Source: a virus | Virus record (IMG/VR): IMGVR_UViG_3300029309_000222 | Coordinates: 1-30,382 of that record | Length of the DNA stretch: 30,382 nt | Direction: 5' to 3' (one strand) | Part shown: piece by piece, positions 15,638 to 21,468 of the stretch | How positions within the stretch are numbered: the first letter of the stretch is position 1 | Layout of the letters: every line of letters begins with the position of its first letter | Translations under genes and position numbers: made by a program | The notes under the pieces: generated by a model | The model's database searches: none | What the model was told of the DNA's origin: nothing | Seen by the model: only the letters and a program-made list of their open reading frames with translations

Positions 15638-17091
15638 TGGCTTATACAACTATTGACAACCCAAGATTGTTTTTTAACACTGTTCTTTATACTGGTAATA
15701 CAAGTGGTCAGTCGATAACAGGAGTTGGTTTTCAACCAGATTGGTTATGGATAAAATCAAGAAGTGCCGCTTATCAACATTCTTTGAGAGATTCTACAAG
15801 AGGTTCTACTAAAACATTGAGATCAAATGGAACTAATGCAGAAGCAACTCAATCAGATTCTGTAACTTCATTTGATAGTGATGGTTTTACTTTAGGAGCA
15901 GATAGTAGTTCATTTGTAAATGAAAATAGTGCAACTTATGTTGGCTGGAACTGGTTGGCTGGCGGAACTGCACCAGCTATAACTTATGTTGTTAAAGTAG
16001 TTTCAGATAGTGGTAACAAATATAGATTTGATGATTATGGAACAAGTGCTGTTACATTAGATTTACAAGAGGGTGGTACTTATACATTTGATTTATCAGA
16101 TAGTTCAAATGATGGACACCCAATGAAATTTTCAGAAACTTCTGGGGGAAGTCATGGTGGTGGTTCAACTTACTCAACAGGAGTAGTTTATCAATTAGAT
16201 GGTGCAAGTGTAACTGAATCAAATTATGTTTCAAATTTTAATTCTGCATCATCAAGAAAAATTATAATTACAGTAGCGGCATCAGCACCAACTTTATATT
16301 ATTTTTGTCATTATCATTCTGGTATGGGTGGACAAGCAAACACAAACTCTACATTTGGTTCATCAAATTTTTCAGGCAGTATTCAATCAACTGTGTCTGC
16401 TTCAACTGATGCTGGATTTAGTATTGTGGGTTATCAAGGAACAGGAAGTAATGCCACTATTGGTCATGGATTATCTTCTGCTCCTGAAATAATATTTCAA
16501 AAATGTAGGAGTAATTCTTCAACATGGTGGCATGTAGGTTCAACAAAAATTTCTACAGGATTTAATAATTATTTACATTTAAATGAAACTGATGTTGTTG
16601 CATCTGATTCTAGTGTTTGGAATAACACAAATCCGACATCAAGTGTATTTTCTGTTGGTTCTGCGGCTGGAACTAATGGAAGTTCAAGAACAAACATAGC
16701 TTATTGTTTTCATAGTGTTAAAGGCTACTCAAAAATTGGAAGTTATACAGGATCTGGCTCGACAAACGGAAGCTATATTCATCTCGGATTTAAACCAGCT
16801 TGGACTATGTATAAAAGGATTTCTTCTGGTGGTTCAGGAGGTTGGTCGATTCATGATAATAAAAGAAGTGAATCTAATGGTAATAATCCATTAAGAAAAT
16901 ATATAGTTGCACAAACTTCTGGTACAGAAAGCACAGATGATTTTTTTACAATAGATCATTTATCTAATGGTTTTAAATTAAGAGCCACAGATGGAGAATC
17001 TAATGCTTCAGGTGTAACATATTTATACATGGCTTTTGCAGAATCGCCATTTGTAACAGGTGCTTCAGGAATACCAACAACAGCGAGGTAA
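15637..17091 (+). CDS. Tail fibre/adhesin with an embedded cupredoxin-like domain
   Basis: 484 residues with three parts. Residues 1-110 carry a DUF7483-like adhesin segment (GVGFQPDWLWIKSRS, FDSDGFTLGADS, YVGWNWLAGG). Residues about 113-240 form a cupredoxin-like beta domain with candidate copper ligands His161 (DGHPMKF), Cys224, His227 and Met230 (YYFCHYHSGMGG). Residues about 255-484 are a second DUF7483-like domain (GHGLSSAPEIIFQK; LGFKPAWTMYKR) closing with YLYMAFAESPFV. The flanking domains are common in marine phage fibres; the copper-site text is seen directly, metal binding is inferred. Probably the outermost receptor-binding protein. Confidence 0.79.
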   Translation: MAYTTIDNPRLFFNTVLYTGNTSGQSITGVGFQPDWLWIKSRSAAYQHSLRDSTRGSTKTLRSNGTNAEATQSDSVTSFDSDGFTLGADSSSFVNENSATYVGWNWLAGGTAPAITYVVKVVSDSGNKYRFDDYGTSAVTLDLQEGGTYTFDLSDSSNDGHPMKFSETSGGSHGGGSTYSTGVVYQLDGASVTESNYVSNFNSASSRKIIITVAASAPTLYYFCHYHSGMGGQANTNSTFGSSNFSGSIQSTVSASTDAGFSIVGYQGTGSNATIGHGLSSAPEIIFQKCRSNSSTWWHVGSTKISTGFNNYLHLNETDVVASDSSVWNNTNPTSSVFSVGSAAGTNGSSRTNIAYCFHSVKGYSKIGSYTGSGSTNGSYIHLGFKPAWTMYKRISSGGSGGWSIHDNKRSESNGNNPLRKYIVAQTSGTESTDDFFTIDHLSNGFKLRATDGESNASGVTYLYMAFAESPFVTGASGIPTTAR

Positions 17092-17140
17092 TATGAATGA
17101 TAAAATTATTAAACTTACTAAAACATTGGAAAGGTAACTT

Positions 17141-17569
17141 ATGGAAGAAATCAAACAACGAATTAAAGAACATGAAGGGTTTAGGGATACTGTGTATTCC
17201 GATAGTCTGGGTTTCGCTACTATTGGCTATGGTCATCTTGTACTTCCCACTGACAACTTTGTTGAGGGTACTACTTATGATAAAGAAACTCTTGAAGAAG
17301 TTTTTGATAATGATTTTAAAATAGCACACGATTCAGCTAACGAACTTCTTGCAGATATAGAACATAATCACATTGTTAAAGGTGTAATTATAGAGATGTG
17401 TTTCCAATTAGGAAAACCAAGAGTAATGAAGTTTAAAAAGATGTGGGAAGCATTAAAAAATAATGATCTTGAAACTGCATCAAAAGAAATGATAGATAGT
17501 AATTGGCATAAACAAACTACAAAAAGATGTGAGAGTTTAGCTAATGTAATGAGAAATGCTAACAAATAG
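17141..17569 (+). CDS. Endolysin: T4-type lysozyme (GH24)
   Basis: 142 residues. The N-terminus carries the T4 lysozyme catalytic set: Glu12 in EHEGFRDTVY, Asp21 in SDSLG, and Thr27 in TIGYGH, one residue off the T4 positions 11/20/26. The enzyme hydrolyses the MurNAc-GlcNAc bond of peptidoglycan. There is no signal peptide, so it needs a holin to reach the wall; candidates lie downstream (18459 and 19608). The start is preceded by GGAAAGG. Overlapping ORFs in the other frames here are shadows. Confidence 0.92.
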   Translation: MEEIKQRIKEHEGFRDTVYSDSLGFATIGYGHLVLPTDNFVEGTTYDKETLEEVFDNDFKIAHDSANELLADIEHNHIVKGVIIEMCFQLGKPRVMKFKKMWEALKNNDLETASKEMIDSNWHKQTTKRCESLANVMRNANK

Positions 17570-17577
17570 GAGAAACA

Positions 17578-17673
17578 ATGCTAACTAAAAAACAGAAAAA
17601 ACTACCAATGGCTTTACAAAAAGCTATTATGAAGAAGATGAAAAAAACTAAAAAAACAAAAAGGAGAAAATAA
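17578..17673 (+). CDS. Tiny hyper-basic protein 1 (31 aa)
   Basis: 31 residues with 13 Lys, 2 Arg and no acidic residue (net about +15); it starts MLTKKQKKLPMALQKAIMKK. An AGGAG site sits 6-7 nt before ATG 17578. It is the first of six consecutive basic small ORFs after the endolysin. The middle could form an amphipathic helix (LPMALQKAIMKKMKK). The family is not recognised. DNA/RNA binding, anionic-membrane disruption during lysis, or a virion-internal role are all possible. Confidence 0.55.
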   Translation: MLTKKQKKLPMALQKAIMKKMKKTKKTKRRK

Positions 17674-17674
17674 T

Positions 17675-17761
17675 ATGCCTTATCATTATGGAAGTGGTGC
17701 TATGAAGAAGAAAAAAAAGAAAAAGAAAAAAAAGTCTAAAATGAAACCAAGTAGAAGATAA
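17675..17761 (+). CDS. Tiny hyper-basic protein 2 (28 aa, ten-Lys run)
   Basis: 28 residues: MPYHYGSGAM followed by ten consecutive Lys, then SKMKPSRR. Net charge is about +14 with no acidic residue. The previous stop is 1 nt upstream, with AGGAG 13 nt before the ATG, and the stop overlaps the next start (TAATG at 17759-17763). From memory, short proteins with a Y-x-Y-G start and a poly-Lys tail are recurrent in marine phages. The Lys run uses both AAA and AAG, so it is not just a poly-A slip artefact. Confidence 0.55.
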   Translation: MPYHYGSGAMKKKKKKKKKKSKMKPSRR

Positions 17762-17958
17762 TGGTTAAAGTAGCATCAATTAAAAATATAATAAAAGACC
17801 TTACACCAAGACAACAAAAAACTATGCGTGGTCATGCAAGACACCATACTCTAAAACACATGAGAACTATGGCTAGACTTATGAGTGGTGCTGGTGGAAG
17901 AAGAAAACGTACATTTGGTCAAGCACACACTATTGCTATGAGGACTACAGGTAAATGA
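17761..17958 (+). CDS. Small basic protein 3 (65 aa, His/Arg-rich)
   Basis: 65 residues with a helical IKNIIKDLTPRQQKTMRGHARHH segment, then HMRTMARLMSGAGGRRKRTFGQAH. Five His and many Arg/Lys, with one Asp as the only acid. It starts on the A of the previous stop and ends inside the ATGA start of the next ORF (17955), so translation is coupled through the cluster. The pattern is familiar from short marine phage ORFs but has no function I can name; nucleic-acid binding is the simplest guess. Confidence 0.62.
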   Translation: MVKVASIKNIIKDLTPRQQKTMRGHARHHTLKHMRTMARLMSGAGGRRKRTFGQAHTIAMRTTGK

Positions 17959-18068
17959 GTGGATTTACAACATCAGTTACATTAAAAGAAATGATAAATA
18001 AATTTCCAATGCGTAAAAGGAGAAGAAGTGCCAAAAAAAAGAAAAAGAAAAAGAGTAGCAAGAGATAA
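17955..18068 (+). CDS. Tiny hyper-basic protein 4 (37 aa)
   Basis: 37 residues, starting at ATG 17955 (ATGA overlap with the previous stop) and ending TAA at 18066-18068. An N-terminal MSGFTTSVTLKEMINKFPM is followed by RKRRRSAKKKKKKKSSKR. One Glu against 16 Lys/Arg. Its last 41 nt overlap the next gene in a different frame, and both frames encode basic residues there because the DNA is purine-rich. The overlap lowers certainty, but the start coupling supports it. Confidence 0.48.
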   Translation: MSGFTTSVTLKEMINKFPMRKRRRSAKKKKKKKSSKR

Positions 18069-18222
18069 ACAAACAGACTTGCCAAAAAAATATTTATCTG
18101 GTCTTAAAAGTGGTGCTAGATCAGAGAGAGCAAGTTTGATAAAAGCTATGTCTGAAGCTTACAAAAAAGGACAAAGAATTCCAAGATCAATGTTTAGGGC
18201 GAGGGCAAGAAGTGGCTATTAG
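18028..18222 (+). CDS. Small basic protein 5 (64 aa, GTG start)
   Basis: 64 residues starting at GTG 18028, chosen because AAAAGGAG (18015-18022) sits 5 nt upstream. Text: MPKKRKRKRVARDKQTDLPKK, then YLSGLKSGARSERASLIKAMSEAYKKGQRIP. The K-YLSGL-K plus helix and KKG-x-x-IP pattern resembles small uncharacterised proteins (I recall DUF5872-type text) found in phages and large DNA viruses; this is from memory and unverified. The last bases overlap the next GTG start by 11 nt. Confidence 0.6.
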   Translation: MPKKRKRKRVARDKQTDLPKKYLSGLKSGARSERASLIKAMSEAYKKGQRIPRSMFRARARSGY

Positions 18223-18457
18223 AAGAAAACCTTTATCTGCAAGAGTTGTTTCTATACTTAGAGCAAAAGCTAAGAATAGAAAAAACATAACTTTAGGTAT
18301 GCTTAAAAAAGTATATCGTAGAGGACAAGGTGCTTATTTATCTTCAGGTTCAAGACCTCGTACTTCTATGGCTTCTTGGTCACTTGGTCGTGTTAATAGT
18401 TTTTTGCGTGGAAGTAGAAAACATGATACAGACCTAAGAAGAAAAAGAAAAAAATAA
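18212..18457 (+). CDS. Small basic protein 6 (81 aa, DUF5824-like)
   Basis: 81 residues from GTG 18212. The C-terminal two thirds read LKKVYRRGQGAYLSSGSRPR, then SMASWSLGRVNSFLRGSRKHDTDLR. The G-x-GAY-x-S-x-x-RP ... W-x-x-x-RVNSFL ... D-x-DL pattern is one I associate with DUF5824-type proteins of marine phages and nucleocytoplasmic large DNA viruses (memory, not checked). Highly basic, so nucleic-acid contact is likely. Function unknown. Last of the six basic ORFs. Confidence 0.66.
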   Translation: MAIRRKPLSARVVSILRAKAKNRKNITLGMLKKVYRRGQGAYLSSGSRPRTSMASWSLGRVNSFLRGSRKHDTDLRRKRKK

Positions 18458-18458
18458 A

Positions 18459-18644
18459 ATGAAAACAACTAAAGAAAAATTTGCAGAATTAGATGGAAGA
18501 ATAAAATTAGTAAATCAAAAAATAGATTTAATAATTAAAAACCATCTTTTTCACATGAAACAAACACAAGATCGTATTTTATATTCTCTTGGTGCTGTAG
18601 GACTTCTAGTTTTAGGTCAGCTTCTTTACATACTCACCAAATAG
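18459..18644 (+). CDS. Small membrane protein, XhlA/holin-like
   Basis: 61 residues. The N-terminal 42 form a charged amphipathic or coiled-coil helix (FAELDGRIKLVNQKIDLIIKN, with HLFHMK), followed by one C-terminal transmembrane helix (residues about 43-60, LYSLGAVGLLVLGQLLYIL). This N-in helix plus C-terminal anchor layout is that of XhlA-type haemolysin/holin partners. It lies 0.9 kb after the lysozyme. Direct holin activity cannot be shown from sequence; it may assist the GTA-type holin at 19608. Confidence 0.6.
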   Translation: MKTTKEKFAELDGRIKLVNQKIDLIIKNHLFHMKQTQDRILYSLGAVGLLVLGQLLYILTK

Positions 18645-18659
18645 TTGTATAGGTCTATA

Positions 18660-19361
18660 ATGACCTATAAGCGAATATTAGTTATATCTGATCTTCATAT
18701 TCCATATCATCACAAAGATTCAATCAGATTTTTAAAAGAAATTAAAAAAGAATTTAAACCAGATACAATAGTTAATATTGGAGATAGTTTAGACTTTCAT
18801 GCAATATCTATGCACGACTCAAACCCAGATTTATTTAGTGCTGGTCAAGAATTAGCAGAAGCTAGAAAATATATAAAAGAATTAGAAGATATATTTCCGA
18901 TTGTTACAGAAGTAGATAGTAACCATTCTAGTCTTGTTTATAGACGAGCATTGAAACATGGAATGAGTAAAGAATTTTTAAGAGATTATGGAGATTTTCT
19001 AGGAACTAAAAAATGGAAATGGACAGATGATTTAACTCTTACTATGGCCAATGGCCAAAGATGTTTTTTTACACATGGAAGAAGTGCAGATGTATTAAAG
19101 GTATCTCAAACTATGGGCATGAGTGCAGTACAAGGCCACTATCATACAAAGTTTGTAATATCTTGGTGGGCTAATCCTGATAATCTATTCTTTGGTATGA
19201 ATGTAGGTTGTTTAATTAATCAAAAGTCTATGGCCTTTGCTTATGCCAAGAATTTTAAGACAAGGTTTATTTTAGGTTGTGGTATAATTATTGATGGAAT
19301 ACCAAGACTTTTGCCAATGGTATTGAATAACAAGGGTAATTGGATTAAAAAGCTTGTATGA
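18660..19361 (+). CDS. Calcineurin-like metallophosphoesterase
   Basis: 233 residues with the full dinuclear-metal set in order: Asp11 and His13 (SDLH), Asp42 (NIGDSLDFH), Asn88-His89 (DSNHS), His139 (FTHG) and His160/His162 (GHYH). Such enzymes cleave phosphomono- or diesters; phage members may act on nucleotides, DNA ends or RNA, and the substrate here is unknown. I chose ATG 18660 over an upstream TTG (18645) because AGG at 18651-18653 is well spaced. It overlaps the DUF3310 gene by 4 nt. Confidence 0.88.
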   Translation: MTYKRILVISDLHIPYHHKDSIRFLKEIKKEFKPDTIVNIGDSLDFHAISMHDSNPDLFSAGQELAEARKYIKELEDIFPIVTEVDSNHSSLVYRRALKHGMSKEFLRDYGDFLGTKKWKWTDDLTLTMANGQRCFFTHGRSADVLKVSQTMGMSAVQGHYHTKFVISWWANPDNLFFGMNVGCLINQKSMAFAYAKNFKTRFILGCGIIIDGIPRLLPMVLNNKGNWIKKLV

Positions 19362-19606
19362 AGAACAAAAAGAGTACTTTAAAGGCTCATAGAGGCCATT
19401 TAAAGGCTACTGACAGACAAATAGGTGGTAAGCACTATCAACTACCAATATCACCATTAAAATTCATTTTAGCCAATAATTTAAACTTTGTAGATGGTAA
19501 TATTGTAAAATATGCAGTTCGTAAGAAAAAAGGTGAGTCTTTAAAAAGTAAATACGAAAAGATAAAGCATTATTGCGATCTTGGAATAGAATTGATAAAA
19601 GAATAA
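19358..19606 (+). CDS. DUF3310 family protein
   Basis: 82 residues. The core DRQIGGKHYQLPISPLKFI, then NNLNFVDGNIVKYAVRKKKG and KYEKIKHYCDLGIEL, matches DUF3310, a small phage family sometimes labelled nucleotide kinase-like without direct proof. The family layout is a Y-x-x-x-x-I-x-P start, then L-x-F-x-x-GN-x-x-KY-x-x-R and a closing K-I-x-H-Y helix. It is coupled to the metallophosphoesterase by an ATGA overlap, hinting at a joint role in nucleotide or nucleic-acid metabolism. Confidence 0.85.
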   Translation: MKNKKSTLKAHRGHLKATDRQIGGKHYQLPISPLKFILANNLNFVDGNIVKYAVRKKKGESLKSKYEKIKHYCDLGIELIKE

Positions 19607-19607
19607 T

Positions 19608-19973
19608 ATGTGGTTATCTTTACTTAAAAATCCTTTAACAAAAATGATTGCTAATAAAGCAATAGATCATTTCAAGCATAAAGCAGAAAAAGTCAAAACT
19701 ATTAGAGAAGCAGAATTACAAGCTTGTAAAGAAGTAGATGTTCAAAGAATAAAGTCACAAGATAAAAGTTGGAAAGATGAAATATTAATGGTATGGCTTA
19801 TTACTATGCTATCTACAGGTTGGTTTGACGAAACTAGAGATAACTTTGAGGAATGGGTAAGAATTATAAATGATTTACCTGATAGTGTTTGGTACTTAGT
19901 TATAATAGTTTTTACTGCAACATTTTCTACTAAAATGACAGATAAAGTTTTAAATCGTAATAAAAAAAAATAA
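19608..19973 (+). CDS. Holin, GTA-holin-like (3TM family)
   Basis: 121 residues. A basic N-terminal helix region is followed by QDKSWKDEILMVWLITMLSTGWF (motif SWKDE at 54-58 then a membrane segment about 59-73), an acidic loop, and NDLPDSVWYLVIIVFTATFSTK (membrane segment about 94-107). SWKDE directly before the first helix and a PD-x-x-W/Y before the last are hallmarks of the GTA_holin_3TM family (PF11351 type). It would open the inner membrane for the lysozyme at 17141. Unusually, it is separated from the endolysin by 2 kb. Confidence 0.76.
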   Translation: MWLSLLKNPLTKMIANKAIDHFKHKAEKVKTIREAELQACKEVDVQRIKSQDKSWKDEILMVWLITMLSTGWFDETRDNFEEWVRIINDLPDSVWYLVIIVFTATFSTKMTDKVLNRNKKK

Positions 19974-19987
19974 TATAAATTCATATC
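19974..19987 (+). promoter_or_regulatory. 14-bp element TATAAATTCATATC, copy 1
   Basis: TATAAATTCATATC begins right after the holin stop and lies 21 nt before the ATG at 20009. The identical 14-mer occurs in the control region at 24088-24101, also on the plus strand. It could hold a -10 box (TATAAA) or an operator for the XRE regulator. No good -35 box is obvious upstream. Confidence 0.4.
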
Positions 19988-20008
19988 AAACATCTGTATT
20001 AAGAATCT

Positions 20009-20245
20009 ATGAGGATAGATGCAGTTATTATAGATGCAGAGTTTAGAATGGAATCAGCTTATTCAGAGTATGGTCACTTTATCTGTTTAAGATTTGTAGA
20101 TGAAAGCCCAGCTTTAAATAAACTTAAAGGTTTTGTACATGAACTTTCGCAGTTTGAAGATGTAAAACTTGTAGATTATGATTACAATATTGAAACAATA
20201 AACGAGTTTTCTAATTTAGATGGCTTTGATATTACAAAGCATTAA
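20009..20245 (+). CDS. Small protein of unknown function (last rightward gene)
   Basis: 78 residues, mildly acidic, with alternating strands and helices (RIDAVIIDAEFRMES, GHFICLRFVDESPALNKLKG, VKLVDYDYNIETINEF), probably one small alpha/beta domain. No family recognised. It is preceded by a 35-nt spacer with the repeated 14-mer, so it may have its own promoter. The stop (20243-20245) overlaps the stop of the convergent minus-strand gene (20242-20244) with no visible terminator between them. Confidence 0.62.
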   Translation: MRIDAVIIDAEFRMESAYSEYGHFICLRFVDESPALNKLKGFVHELSQFEDVKLVDYDYNIETINEFSNLDGFDITKH

Positions 20246-20586
20246 CCCTCTTGTCTGTTTGCTAACTTAATATCTGTTTTTATTTCTGTTTGTTTCATAG
20301 AAGAATATCTATCAAGATTATTATATTTAAGTTTTGCTTTCAGTAATGATTTAGATGCAAGTGCATAAGCTTTTACAATTTGTTGATACTCAGGTCTGTT
20401 TCTTGCTCTATTTTCTGCTTTTTTATCTGTAACTTTTTCTGTACCAGATTGTTCTTCTGTCATAAGCTTAGACAGCAAAGCTTTTTTGCCCTCGTCTAAA
20501 ATTATTTCTTTTTCTTGACAATCAGCCCATTCTTCAGCCGCTTTGTCCATTTGGATATATGCTTCTTTACTATTAAGGGTGTTCAT
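20242..20586 (-). CDS. Helical protein of unknown function
   Basis: 114 residues, Lys/Glu/Ala-rich and predicted helical throughout: NSKEAYIQMDKAAEEWADCQEK, GKKALLSKLMTEEQ, EYQQIVKAYALASKSLLKAKLKYNNL. It is the last gene of the leftward block, overlapping the upstream gene by 14 nt. The block also holds a RecB-like nuclease and an SSB-tail protein, so a recombination or replication accessory role is possible. No motif proves it. Confidence 0.66.
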   Translation of the reverse strand: MNTLNSKEAYIQMDKAAEEWADCQEKEIILDEGKKALLSKLMTEEQSGTEKVTDKKAENRARNRPEYQQIVKAYALASKSLLKAKLKYNNLDRYSSMKQTEIKTDIKLANRQEG

Positions 20587-20785
20587 ACATTAATTGATTT
20601 ATTTCTTCTAGTGATGCAATCTCCTCTCGTAATTTACCATTAAGTTTTTTATGTTCATTATTAATATCTTTAAGATTTTCGATTTCTTTTTCTAAATCTT
20701 TTATTTTTTTACCAGCTTTACGAAGTTGAGATTGCATATACTCTTTTTGTTTTTTCCAATATTCTTGTGTTCTATATACTTTCAT
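20573..20785 (-). CDS. Small coiled-coil protein
   Basis: 70 residues, nearly all heptad-like: SQLRKAGKKIKDLEKEIENL and KLNGKLREEIASLEEINQLM. It is a strong coiled-coil candidate with a short charged N-terminus (MKVYRTQEYWKKQKEYM). Its start lies 3 nt beyond the stop of the SSB-tail gene; the ribosome site is weak, so translation may depend on coupling. Function unknown. Confidence 0.62.
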   Translation of the reverse strand: MKVYRTQEYWKKQKEYMQSQLRKAGKKIKDLEKEIENLKDINNEHKKLNGKLREEIASLEEINQLMYEHP

Positions 20786-20788
20786 AAT

Positions 20789-21247
20789 TTAAAATGGTGG
20801 TAAATCATCATCTAAATCATTTATCTCTATTGGTTTTGCATGTTCAGGAGCAGATGGTCTAGCTTCTGTCATTGTCATTTCTTTGTATCTTGGAACAGAC
20901 TCACCTATAGGCTTCATGCCATCTATATTGGGTTGGGGTTTAAATGGTTTTATCATTATAAAACTTAAAATCATTTGCAAATTACTTTTATCATATTTGT
21001 TAGGATTTTCAATTTCTTGTGTCTTTGCAAACCATTTTCCTCTATATCCCTCATTATGAAACTTCTGAACTTCTGGTGTACTATACCAATCATTTATCTG
21101 AGATAATGAGTATTTTTTCTTAGTTAAGCTACAAGTAAAAAGCGATTTTGCATCAGCTTTATACTCATACTTAGGTGATTTGTTGCCTGTACTTCTTAAA
21201 TACATAGTCAAAGCACAAAATGGTGTTTTTTTTTGTTGTTGGTACAT
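20789..21247 (-). CDS. Putative ssDNA-binding protein with SSB-like acidic tail
   Basis: 152 residues. The first 100 form a basic, aromatic-containing domain (PFCALTMYLRSTGNKSPKYEY, SLFTCSLTKKKYSLSQINDWY, YRGKWFAKTQEI, SFIMIKPFKP). A Pro-rich linker (about 105-140) leads to the end NDLDDDLPPF. The DDDLPPF end mimics the acidic C-terminal tip of bacterial SSB (DDDIPF) that recruits recombination and replication partners. Next to a RecB/Cas4-like nuclease this suggests an SSB or annealing function. I cannot confirm an OB fold. AAAGGAG precedes the ATG. Confidence 0.58.
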   Translation of the reverse strand: MYQQQKKTPFCALTMYLRSTGNKSPKYEYKADAKSLFTCSLTKKKYSLSQINDWYSTPEVQKFHNEGYRGKWFAKTQEIENPNKYDKSNLQMILSFIMIKPFKPQPNIDGMKPIGESVPRYKEMTMTEARPSAPEHAKPIEINDLDDDLPPF

Positions 21248-21468
21248 TAGTTCTCCTTTTTTATTAAATTGATTTCAAGATCATCTACATCATCAGGATT
21301 TGATATATCCCAAAATAAATCTCCATGAATTAAATTTCCTCTTTGATGTTGAGTAATTATCATTTCAACAAGATGTTCTATGTGTTCTCTTTTAGATGTA
21401 TCTATTTTTCCCTCTAAATCTATTGCATTTTTAGATGGACTTGTTTGAACTCTAATGTTTATTGTCAT
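21247..21468 (-). CDS. Small protein of unknown function
   Basis: 73 residues. It starts INIRVQTSPSKNAIDLEGKI, then a helix KREHIEHLVEMIITQHQRGN, and a C-terminus with DVDDLEINLI. It is flanked by the nuclease and the SSB-tail gene with 1-nt overlaps on both sides, so it is part of the same translational unit. AAGGA precedes the start. No family recognised. Confidence 0.62.
   Translation of the reverse strand: MTINIRVQTSPSKNAIDLEGKIDTSKREHIEHLVEMIITQHQRGNLIHGDLFWDISNPDDVDDLEINLIKKEN

Noticed and set aside
17093-17137. 14-codon ORF between the fibre and lysozyme genes.
   Set aside because: Too short, no clear ribosome site of its own; probably just the lysozyme leader.
17097-17324. 75-aa plus-strand ORF overlapping the lysozyme start.
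   Set aside because: The overlapping lysozyme frame has catalytic residues and a ribosome site; this frame gives hydrophobic text of an AT-rich shadow.
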